DNA from: Rudanella sp.
GTDB lineage: Bacteria; Bacteroidota; Bacteroidia; Cytophagales; Spirosomataceae
Direction: 5' to 3'
NCBI GenBank assembly: GCA_026785985.1
Contig: JAJAYX010000435.1
Span: 1-8,114, forward strand
DNA: 8,114 nt
The notes under the pieces were generated by a model, which was not told where the DNA came from, made no database searches, and was given only the letters and a program-made list of their open reading frames with translations. This document shows, piece by piece, positions 1-5,798 of this stretch (position 1 is the first letter of the stretch; the number at the start of each line of letters is the position of its first letter). The position numbers and the translations under genes were made by a program.

Positions 1-749
1 AACTGATCCTCTTGCTGGGAGGTGCCAACCTGATGATAGTTTATTTTAGAGTACTTGTTTTGGGCCGACAACTCCTTCCCGGTTTTGGGCTTATCAAATC
101 CCGAATAATAAAACCCTGTACTCGTCCAGGTTACACCGGGAAATTTAGTCCATTCAAGCTTACCAGGCAGGGTTTTGAGCGTTTGCAAATCCATGATAAA
201 CACCTCCTCCCAGTCGGAGCCAGCTTTGGACAGGGCATACGCAGCATATCGCCCATCTTTCGATAAATCAAAACTCATGAGCCGGGTAGTGCCATCAGCC
301 GCTAACTGGTTGGGGTCGATAACAACCTCTGGTAGCACTGCCGAACCGTCTGCCCCGCCAGTCAGGCCCTTCTGCCGGTAGAGAACCCACTGATTTTGCA
401 GGCCGTCGTTTTTGTAGAAATAGTACCATTGGCCCATCTCGCCATCACCCCTATGAAACAGCTTGCCGTATTTTGTGTAATCCAGTAACTGCTCGATTCG
501 CTTTTTTAATTGGGGCCGGTAGGGGATTTGGTCGAGGTAGCCAAACGTAACCTTATTCTGAGCCTTGACCCAATCGGCGGTTTCGCCCGAGCGGTCATCT
601 TCAAGCCAGCGGTAGGGATCGGCTATGGTCGTGCCGTGGTAATCGTCGACCTGCTCCACTTTGCGGGTTACAGGGTAAGAAAGCGGCTGGGCCAGGGTCG
701 TTGTTGACACGCCGACCAGCAGACAAAGGATAATGACGTTGGTTTTCAT
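1..749 (-). CDS. Prolyl oligopeptidase family serine peptidase (S9A), N-terminal part, cut by the window edge
   Basis: Reading leftward from the ATG at 749-747, the frame stays open for 249 codons to the edge. Residues 1-20 look like a Sec signal peptide (MKTNVIILCLLVGVSTTTLA) with probable cleavage after TLA, so the enzyme is probably periplasmic or exported. There is no lipobox. From about residue 28 the protein matches the S9 N-terminal beta-propeller region: VDDYHGTTIADPYRWLEDD (34-52), WVKAQNK (60-66), GLQNQWVLY (116-124), LSKDGRYAAYALSKAGSDW (162-180) and GFYYSGF (212-218). Known members are about 700 residues and cleave short peptides after proline; the Ser/Asp/His catalytic domain would lie to the left and is not seen here. 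Only 15 bp separate the start codon from an IS4-family element, so the native upstream region has been displaced. Family assignment is confident; exact substrate range is unknown. Confidence 0.93.
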   Translation of the reverse strand, partial: MKTNVIILCLLVGVSTTTLAQPLSYPVTRKVEQVDDYHGTTIADPYRWLEDDRSGETADWVKAQNKVTFGYLDQIPYRPQLKKRIEQLLDYTKYGKLFHRGDGEMGQWYYFYKNDGLQNQWVLYRQKGLTGGADGSAVLPEVVIDPNQLAADGTTRLMSFDLSKDGRYAAYALSKAGSDWEEVFIMDLQTLKTLPGKLEWTKFPGVTWTSTGFYYSGFDKPKTGKELSAQNKYSKINYHQVGTSQQEDQ

Positions 750-764
750 GAGAATAGTTTTGGG

Positions 765-778
765 AATACTACTGGACA
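765..778. repeat. Left terminal inverted repeat of the IS
   Basis: AATACTACTGGACA is identical over 14 bases to the reverse complement of 1957-1970. It is the expected transposase binding and cleavage end. It lies 15 bp upstream of the divergent peptidase start codon. Confidence 0.92.
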
Positions 779-799
779 AATTTGATAAAGATTTAAAAA

Positions 800-861
800 T
801 GAGGGGATTATGATGGAGTTTTGTTGTACCAAGAACAAACACCTATCAAAATGTCCCCTCA
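800..861 (+). promoter_or_regulatory. Inverted repeat bracketing the transposase start, possible fold-back inhibitor of translation
   Basis: TGAGGGGA at 800-807 is the exact reverse complement of TCCCCTCA at 854-861. In a transcript entering from outside the element these would form an 8-bp stem with five G-C pairs, extended by a U-G pair (808 with 853) that takes in the G of the AUG at 851. IS10 and IS50 are known to use such folding to block translation of transposase from read-through transcripts. The same role here is an inference. It depends on where the transposase transcript starts, which is not known: a native start downstream of 807 would leave the start codon free. Confidence 0.4.
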
Positions 862-1966
862 CGTCGCCAAATTTATCAGGACTTACCCGACTTTTAGGCC
901 CTCAGTCATACAAAATCTATTTATTGTCTTGGGCGCAATCATTCAAGCCAAGACCGTAAACCTCTATGAACTCAGAGACGAAGTCGGTAAACTATTGGAA
1001 AAGTGCAAGACTAAATCCGATAGCCACTACCGACGACTCACCCGTTTTTTTACTCTCAACTCCGATAGCCTACTTTGGGCTTGTATCTTAGAGTATGCGT
1101 TAAGCTTGGTAGGAAGAACCACCAACCAATGTTATTTGGATGCTACGGAATGGAGCATCGGAAAATTTAAACTCCATTGTTTGGTATTAGCAGTTGATTA
1201 TCAATGCGTTGCTATTCCTGTTTATTTCAAACTCTACCAACATAAGGGCGTATTGTCTCAGCAAGAACGGATTGCCTTTATGGAATCGGCCAACCGGTTT
1301 TGTCAATTAACCGACTCGGTCATCATCGCCGACCGAGAGTTTATTGGGGACGATTGGTTTGTACACTTTTATACGGCCTCATTGGACTTCATAGTTAGGC
1401 TACGGAAGGGACAATATAAGCATCAGTTAGTGGGCAATCGCCACTACGAAACACTTGAAAAGAGAGCCCGCAAAAAAGGGAAAGCCTCTGCCCTAATAGT
1501 GATTGATGGATTTAGGTTTCGTTTGTGGATAGTAAAGAATGCAAATAGGACTGATAAGGAACCATTGATATATATTTTGACGACTATTCTCGGCAAAAGG
1601 GATACTCCTGATCTGTACCGGCTGAGATGGAAGATAGAAACGCTTTTTAAACATCTCAAAACGAACGGGTATAATCTTGAAGACCTTCGTCTGACCGAGC
1701 TTAGCAAGATTAGGCTGTTAGTATCGCTTGTGGTTCTGGCGTACATTATAGCGATTTTGATGGCCTTGGATGCACGTAAAACCAGGCCTGTCAGTAAGAA
1801 CTATTATAAAGACGGCACTTCGTTTGATCGTATTTCTATGTTCAAAGAAGGCCAATCGCTACTTAAACAGAGTTTTATAACAGTCTGGCAACTTCTTGAA
1901 ATAATACAATACATAAATATCAAAGCATCTGTCCCAATTCCCAACTGGAGGTTAAATGTCCAGTAG
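851..1966 (+). CDS. IS4-family DDE transposase
   Basis: This 371-residue transposase catalyses cut-and-paste movement of the surrounding IS. Its RNase H-like core carries the three acidic residues expected of the family. Counted from the ATG at 851 they are D97 in YLDATEW, D161 in IIADREF, and E263 in the block YRLRWKIETLFKHLK (256-270). That block fits the IS4 signature Y-(2)-R-(3)-E-(6)-K exactly (Y256, R259, E263, K270). The frame also extends back to a TTG at 821, but the first ATG is at 851 and no ribosome binding site favours the earlier codon, so I chose 851. The TAG stop (1964-1966) lies inside the right inverted repeat. No frameshift or internal stop is seen, so the enzyme is probably active. 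Codon use is more AT-rich than that of the neighbours. Confidence 0.94.
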   Translation: MSPHVAKFIRTYPTFRPSVIQNLFIVLGAIIQAKTVNLYELRDEVGKLLEKCKTKSDSHYRRLTRFFTLNSDSLLWACILEYALSLVGRTTNQCYLDATEWSIGKFKLHCLVLAVDYQCVAIPVYFKLYQHKGVLSQQERIAFMESANRFCQLTDSVIIADREFIGDDWFVHFYTASLDFIVRLRKGQYKHQLVGNRHYETLEKRARKKGKASALIVIDGFRFRLWIVKNANRTDKEPLIYILTTILGKRDTPDLYRLRWKIETLFKHLKTNGYNLEDLRLTELSKIRLLVSLVVLAYIIAILMALDARKTRPVSKNYYKDGTSFDRISMFKEGQSLLKQSFITVWQLLEIIQYINIKASVPIPNWRLNVQ

Positions 1967-1970
1967 TATT
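1957..1970. repeat. Right terminal inverted repeat of the IS
   Basis: TGTCCAGTAGTATT is the reverse complement of the left end at 765-778, 14 of 14 bases. The transposase stop codon TAG (1964-1966) forms part of this repeat. Confidence 0.92.
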
Positions 1971-2206
1971 ATAGCCAATATCCATGTGGCGCAGAAACTC
2001 CGCATTTTGGGCCAGCAGTCAAAAGGCAGAAAAAACAAACGGTGCAGTCAGAAAAAAGTGGTTCATAGGAGAGCGTGAGTTAGGAATAGGAGCCGTAGAG
2101 AACGATAGTATGATATAAACCGTTAAGAAATAGTATATTTGACGAAAATAGCGGTATACTGGCCGGGAGCAAAGGTCAGTTGCATTCACAATTTATTTCA
2201 CTGCAC
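1971..2206. other. Intergenic region between the IS and the helicase gene
   Basis: No established gene is visible in these 236 bases. The left part (about 1971-2078, plus strand) is an open frame that reads ANIHVAQKLRILGQQ from 1974, uses codons like those of the host genes, then becomes lysine- and arginine-rich and stops at TGA 2076-2078. It has no convincing start and abuts the IS, so it may be the tail of a gene cut off by the insertion or a linked deletion, or chance. A second frame (ATG 1984 to TAA 2118, 44 codons) has no recognisable features. The right part is AT-rich and carries the helicase promoter box. The former upstream region of the peptidase gene may also lie here. Confidence 0.5.
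2134..2141 (+). promoter_or_regulatory. Probable -7 promoter box of the helicase gene
   Basis: TATATTTG matches the Bacteroidota sigma-70 type -7 consensus TAnnTTTG exactly. It lies in an AT-rich stretch about 66 bases before the GTG start of the helicase and 164 bases after the IS, so the insertion left it intact. I see no clear TTTG or TTG at the usual -33 distance, which lowers confidence. Transcription would begin near 2148, giving a leader of about 60 nt. Confidence 0.55.
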
Positions 2207-3730
2207 GTGACCTTTCACGACTTCAATCTCCACGACGACGTACTGTCGGGTGTGGATGCCATGAATTACCAGCAGGCTACTCCGATTCAGGAGATGGCCA
2301 TTCCTAAAATCATCGAGGGTAAAGACCTGATTGCCTGTGCCCAAACCGGCACCGGCAAAACAGCGGCCTATCTCATTCCGCTGTTAGACAAAATCTCCCA
2401 CGCCGGTCATCAGCACACCAGCACCCTGATTTTGGTGCCAACCCGCGAACTGGCCAAGCAGATCGACGAGCAGGTTGAAGGATTTGCCTATTTCGTTTCG
2501 GCCACAAGCATTGCCCTCTATGGGGGCGGCAAGGGCGAAAACTGGGATCAGCAACGCAAAGCTCTGACTACGGGTGCCGACATCATTATTGCCACCCCCG
2601 GTCGTCTGATGGCCCACATGCAAATGGGCTACGTGAAGTTCGACCAACTGAACTACCTCGTTCTGGATGAGGCCGATAAGATGCTCGATATGGGTTTCTC
2701 GGACGATATTCTGAAGATTGTTCGCGACATTCCCACCGACCGGCAAACCCTGATGTTCTCGGCTACGATGCCCGGCAAAATCCGGGAGTTCGCCAAGAAA
2801 CTCCTCAGGAACCCCGATGAGATTACCCTCGCCGTATCGAAGCCCGCCGAGAAAATCGACCAGCAGTTCTACATGGCGAAAGACCACCAGAAATTGCCTC
2901 TGTTGATGCACCTCATTCAGCAGGCCAACGCGCAAAGCATGGTGCTGTTCACGTCACGCAAGTCAGAAGTGAACCCCATTGTGCGTGCCCTGACCAAACT
3001 GGGCTACGAAGCCCACGGTATTTCGTCGGACATTGAGCAGGATCAGCGCGAAAAAGTACTTCGGGGCTTCAAAAACAAGCAATTCCCGATTTTGGTGGCT
3101 ACCGACGTACTGTCGCGGGGCATCGACATCGACAGCCTGAGTCACGTGGTAAACTACGATGTTCCCCGCGATGCCGAGGATTATGTTCACCGGATTGGCC
3201 GCACGGCCCGCGCCGAAAATACGGGAACCGCCATTACGTTTGTGAACGAGATGGATTTGTATCGGGTCAAGAAAATTGAGCGGCTTTTAGAAAAGAAAAT
3301 TGAAAAGCGGGCCATCACCGAAGAACTCGGTCTGGGTCCGGCTCCATCTGCCGAAGGTGGTGCCACTGACCCACGCCGGGATGCAGGACGTGGGGGCAGC
3401 AGCGGCCGTGGTGGAGCTGGCACTGCTCCTCGCGGTGGCGAACGGTCGTCAGGTAGTCGTGACGGTAACCGGCGAGCCGATGCCCCCCCTCGCGAAGGCC
3501 GACCCGACAACCGGAATGGCAAGGCCCGATCAGAAACGACCCATGCACAGGCAATTGTTACTCCCTCGGAAAGCGTCTCGGCTGAAACGCCAAAGCCCCT
3601 GTTGACCACGGAAAGCCAACCCAATGGTGAGGTTAAAAAATTGCGCAATCGAAACCGCAATCGGGGCAAAGGTCGCAAGCCAAACCCGGCTGGCGAAACG
3701 GAGCCGGAAGCGGTGAACTCGGCTGAGTAA
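2207..3730 (+). CDS. DEAD-box ATP-dependent RNA helicase, RhlE/CsdA-like, with RGG-rich tail
   Basis: This 507-residue cytoplasmic enzyme uses ATP to unwind or remodel short RNA duplexes; relatives act in ribosome assembly, RNA decay and cold adaptation. All core motifs are present, counted from the GTG start: Q motif ATPIQ (24-28), AQTGTGKT (45-52), PTREL (78-82), TPGR (130-133), DEAD (154-157), SAT (185-187), VLFTSRK (246-252), ATDVLSRGIDID (298-309), HRIGRTAR (328-335). From about 380 the protein becomes a low-complexity Gly/Arg/Ser tail with several RGG units, ending in a basic stretch with alternating Arg-Asn (480-492), a likely unstructured RNA-binding region. No ATG precedes the conserved region: the first in frame is after the N-terminal block. 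GTG 2207 gives the usual family start (M)TFHDFNLHDD; TTG 2180 is possible. Single-gene unit with its own promoter box and terminator, convergent with the next operon. Confidence 0.95.
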   Translation: MTFHDFNLHDDVLSGVDAMNYQQATPIQEMAIPKIIEGKDLIACAQTGTGKTAAYLIPLLDKISHAGHQHTSTLILVPTRELAKQIDEQVEGFAYFVSATSIALYGGGKGENWDQQRKALTTGADIIIATPGRLMAHMQMGYVKFDQLNYLVLDEADKMLDMGFSDDILKIVRDIPTDRQTLMFSATMPGKIREFAKKLLRNPDEITLAVSKPAEKIDQQFYMAKDHQKLPLLMHLIQQANAQSMVLFTSRKSEVNPIVRALTKLGYEAHGISSDIEQDQREKVLRGFKNKQFPILVATDVLSRGIDIDSLSHVVNYDVPRDAEDYVHRIGRTARAENTGTAITFVNEMDLYRVKKIERLLEKKIEKRAITEELGLGPAPSAEGGATDPRRDAGRGGSSGRGGAGTAPRGGERSSGSRDGNRRADAPPREGRPDNRNGKARSETTHAQAIVTPSESVSAETPKPLLTTESQPNGEVKKLRNRNRNRGKGRKPNPAGETEPEAVNSAE

Positions 3731-3735
3731 TTATG

Positions 3736-3770
3736 GATGGCCTCGATAACGTTATCGAGGCCATCTTTTA
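3736..3770 (+). terminator. Intrinsic terminator of the helicase gene
   Basis: GATGGCCTCGATAAC (3736-3750) is followed directly by its exact reverse complement (3751-3765), giving a 30-bp perfect palindrome whose central bases would form the loop, then TTTTA. It starts 6 bases after the helicase stop. The T-run is short but lies on the plus-strand side. On the opposite strand the bases after the stem are not T-rich, so action on the converging mocA-like operon is uncertain, though the symmetric stem may stop both. Confidence 0.85.
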
Positions 3771-3807
3771 CTGAGACGGGGGCGATTTTTTTCTGAAGCG
3801 GGTTGAT

Positions 3808-4413
3808 TTATTGTAACGATTTTCTGCCATAAAACCGATCCAGATCCTGGGGCGAATCGAGGTCAATCAGGCCCTCTTCAAACGGCACTTCGGTGCAGTC
3901 GGCGCGGTGTTTCACGAGTATCCATCGGGCACCCCTGTCGCCGGTTAGGCTTAGAAGTTCGTCAACATAGTTAGTGGCAAACAGAGCCGGAACACCCAGC
4001 GGACCATCGGACCCATACCGACACGCCACAATCCCCTTTTCCCCTTCCTGAAACGTCTCTACCAACGTTAGCAGCAACCCCAGCGACACATGGGGTTGAT
4101 CGGTGAGCAACACCAGCACCGCATCTAATTTGGGTTGGGTCATAAACAGCCCGGCAAGGCCCATTTTGAGCGACGAAGCCATGCCCTCCTCGTGGCGCGG
4201 ATTGTCGATGAGCGTTACGGGCAAACTTTCCAATTCATCGGCAACAGCGTGGCGATTTGCTCCCAAAACAACTGTGACGGGACCTTTCTGGAGCATAAGG
4301 GCCATTTCGGTGATGCGTCGAACGAGGGTTTTCCCTTCATGCACCAGCAATTGTTTGGGTTGCCCCAATCGCGACGATGAGCCTGCGGCTAAAATAATGG
4401 TTCCTATTGTCAT
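3808..4413 (-). CDS. MocA-like nucleotidyltransferase (molybdenum cofactor cytidylyltransferase family)
   Basis: This 201-residue protein has the GT-A type nucleotidyltransferase fold of the MobA/MocA group. Visible motifs are the nucleotide-binding loop LAAGSSSRLGQPKQLL (8-23), the NPRHEEGMASSL block (71-82), the metal-binding LLTDQPH (102-108), GPLGVPALF (137-145), GDRGARWIL (158-166) and a closing DLDSPQDLD (184-192). In the MocA family these serve transfer of CMP (or a related nucleotide) to the molybdopterin cofactor. No molybdoenzyme or cofactor gene is nearby, so the exact substrate is not established. I chose the ATG at 4413-4411 because it overlaps the truA stop as ATGA. A longer frame reaching 4446 would only add 11 residues that are out-of-frame truA sequence. 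Translation is probably coupled to truA. It is the last gene of the minus-strand operon. Confidence 0.87.
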   Translation of the reverse strand: MTIGTIILAAGSSSRLGQPKQLLVHEGKTLVRRITEMALMLQKGPVTVVLGANRHAVADELESLPVTLIDNPRHEEGMASSLKMGLAGLFMTQPKLDAVLVLLTDQPHVSLGLLLTLVETFQEGEKGIVACRYGSDGPLGVPALFATNYVDELLSLTGDRGARWILVKHRADCTEVPFEEGLIDLDSPQDLDRFYGRKSLQ

Positions 4414-5168
4414 GGTATTAGGTCTGCTGGATAGCCTACTTCGCACAAAAACAACCCACTTGCCGGGGCCGCCCGGCCCGCCACCTGCCGGTCGAGAGCC
4501 AGAATAATCCGTTCAAAGTCGGCGATAGTCATGCGCCCCTGCCCCAGGTCGAGCAGTGTTCCGACGATGGCCCGCACCATACCCCACAAAAAGCGGTTAG
4601 CCCGGATATGAAACGTGAGGTCGGCTCCAGTATCAGGTCGCCACTCGGCCAGGTCGATGGTGCAGTGAAAATGTTTAACGGCGGCCTTGGCTCGGCTAAA
4701 GCTCTTATAATTTGTGTATTGCAGTAATAATGCGGCCGCTTCGTTCATCGCATCTATGTCCAGTTCGTGCCGAAAATAGTAGCATTGACCGGGCCGGAAC
4801 GCATCTTTTTGCTGCCGAATCCGGTACTGGTAGTACCGCGAATTGGCCGAAAATCGGGCGTGCGCATCGGTATCAACCGGGAAAATTCGCCGAATGGCAA
4901 TGTCGGTGGGAAGCATCGCATTCAGCGAATACACAATCTGATCGGGATTTTCGAGCGGTTGAGGCAAGTCGAAATGGGCGAACTGCTGCTCGGCGTGAAC
5001 CCCCGCATCGGTGCGGCCACTGCCCAGAATGCTGATTGGGCGGCCTAATCGTTTGCTGAGAGCCTGTTCGATTTCGGCCTGAATGCTGTGTCCGTTGGCC
5101 TGAATCTGCCAGCCATGGTACTTGGTGCCACAGTAGGCCAATTCCATAAAATAGCGTTGTTGGGTCAT
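4410..5168 (-). CDS. truA: tRNA pseudouridine(38-40) synthase TruA
   Basis: TruA converts uridines 38, 39 and 40 of the tRNA anticodon stem-loop to pseudouridine. The 252-residue length is normal for the family. Landmarks are the N-terminal YCGTKYHGWQ (12-21), the catalytic motif GSGRTDAGVHA (49-59) with nucleophile D54, HARFSANSRYYQYRI (103-117), FLWGMVRAIVGTLLDLGQGR (193-212), and the C-terminal RAAPASGLFL (232-241). No key residue is missing. Its ATG (5168-5166) shares bases with the TGA of the Uma2-family gene, and its own TGA (4412-4410) shares bases with the ATG of the MocA-like gene, both as ATGA. It therefore has no room for its own promoter or ribosome site outside the upstream gene, and its level likely depends on translation of the Uma2 gene. 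Confidence 0.96.
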   Translation of the reverse strand: MTQQRYFMELAYCGTKYHGWQIQANGHSIQAEIEQALSKRLGRPISILGSGRTDAGVHAEQQFAHFDLPQPLENPDQIVYSLNAMLPTDIAIRRIFPVDTDAHARFSANSRYYQYRIRQQKDAFRPGQCYYFRHELDIDAMNEAAALLLQYTNYKSFSRAKAAVKHFHCTIDLAEWRPDTGADLTFHIRANRFLWGMVRAIVGTLLDLGQGRMTIADFERIILALDRQVAGRAAPASGLFLCEVGYPADLIP

Positions 5169-5782
5169 TCTAATCCTTCTAAACGGCTCTCTTCCTCATC
5201 AGGAATAAGATTAATACCGTCGTAAATAGCGGCCAAAGTCAACTCCAGATCAAGCCGGGGCATCACAATAACATCTTCGGGTTGTTCATAAACGGTGTTA
5301 ATCCATTCGTCCGTTTGTTCGATCCGGCTGAATAGTTCGACTGCCATTTTATATTGATCGACCAGCAAATAATACCAAAGTGAAGGCATCCGGCGGTATC
5401 GCTGCCATTTAAATCCCCGGTCGTTGTATGCCGTTGATTTAGACAAGACCTCTACCAACATACGGGGTTGCCTGATAATCAGGTTATCGCCCCGCAAATC
5501 GAACGGATGGCAGGCCACCACGACATCGGGGTAAGGCATATACACCCCCCGAACCGCTTCGACCTTCATATTCTCGGAGAAAACACGACAACCACGTCCC
5601 TTGATACCTGCTTTCAGGCCATCTTTAACGTTATCTACCAACACGTTATGATTAACCGTTCCACCGGCCATTGCATACACCTGACCGTCGCGAAATTCAT
5701 GGCGAACATCGCTGGTTTCTTCAAATTTGAAGTAGTCCTCAACGGTTAATTTGGGGGGCGGGGAGTATGAACTTGCTTCCAT
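5165..5782 (-). CDS. Uma2-family (DUF820) putative restriction-like endonuclease
   Basis: This 205-residue protein matches the Uma2 family, whose members have a PD-(D/E)XK nuclease-like fold but mostly unknown function. Visible family features are LTVEDYFKFEE (12-22), RHEFRDGQVYAMAGGTVNH (27-45) with E29 in the first acidic position, MPYPDVVVAC (82-91) with D86, and MLVEVLSKSTAYNDRGFKW (108-126) with E111 as the likely second acidic residue and K125 further on. The C-terminus is acidic. The pattern of acidic residues looks intact, so a catalytic role is plausible but unproven. It starts 16 nt after the purL stop and its TGA overlaps the truA ATG, so it is part of the purL-truA transcript rather than a free-standing cassette. 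No methyltransferase, antitoxin or mobile element adjoins it. Bacteroidota and cyanobacteria often carry several such genes. Confidence 0.88.
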   Translation of the reverse strand: MEASSYSPPPKLTVEDYFKFEETSDVRHEFRDGQVYAMAGGTVNHNVLVDNVKDGLKAGIKGRGCRVFSENMKVEAVRGVYMPYPDVVVACHPFDLRGDNLIIRQPRMLVEVLSKSTAYNDRGFKWQRYRRMPSLWYYLLVDQYKMAVELFSRIEQTDEWINTVYEQPEDVIVMPRLDLELTLAAIYDGINLIPDEEESRLEGLE

Positions 5783-5798
5783 GTTGATAAATATCTAT

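Larger units (their letters stand above)
765..1970 (+). mobile_element. Complete IS4-family insertion sequence, 1206 bp
   Basis: The element is bounded by a perfect 14-bp terminal inverted repeat, AATACTACTGGACA at 765-778 and its reverse complement at 1957-1970, after which the two ends diverge at once. It holds a single transposase gene that nearly fills it and whose stop codon lies inside the right repeat. The length suits the IS4 family. The DNA is visibly richer in A and T than the flanking host genes, which fits recent arrival. I see no target duplication directly next to the ends: left flank GTTTTGGG, right flank ATAGCCAA. The nearest match is an ATAG at 754-757 versus 1971-1974, which does not abut the left repeat. 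Which IS4 subgroup it belongs to cannot be said without an ISfinder comparison. Confidence 0.93.

Noticed and set aside
12..707. Short plus-strand frames at 12-266, 175-381 and 510-707
   Set aside because: They are antisense to the prolyl oligopeptidase, which explains the whole stretch.
754..1974. ATAG at 754-757 and 1971-1974 as a target duplication of the IS
   Set aside because: The left copy is separated from the perfect inverted repeat by seven bases, and a 4-bp match is likely by chance.
1984..2118. 44-codon plus-strand frame from ATG 1984 to TAA 2118
   Set aside because: It has no recognisable motif, no promoter or ribosome site, and competes with another frame in the same DNA. I treat it as unproven and mention it only under the intergenic region.
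2384..2935. 183-codon open frame on the minus strand inside the helicase gene
   Set aside because: It is antisense to the conserved helicase core, lacks recognisable motifs, and arises from GC-biased third codon positions on the coding strand.
3187..3678. 163-codon Arg/Pro-rich minus-strand frame, plus overlapping plus-strand frames, over the helicase tail
   Set aside because: They are composition artefacts of the RGG-rich low-complexity region; the sense frame carries helicase motif VI and reads through without interruption.
4103..4507. 134-codon plus-strand frame across the truA/mocA-like junction
   Set aside because: It is antisense to two well-supported genes and has no family features.
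5165..5782. Uma2 gene as part of a restriction-modification or other defence island
   Set aside because: No methyltransferase, helicase partner, integrase or known defence gene adjoins it. Its neighbours are purL and truA in one tight operon, and the DEAD-box helicase is a separate convergent unit of housekeeping type.
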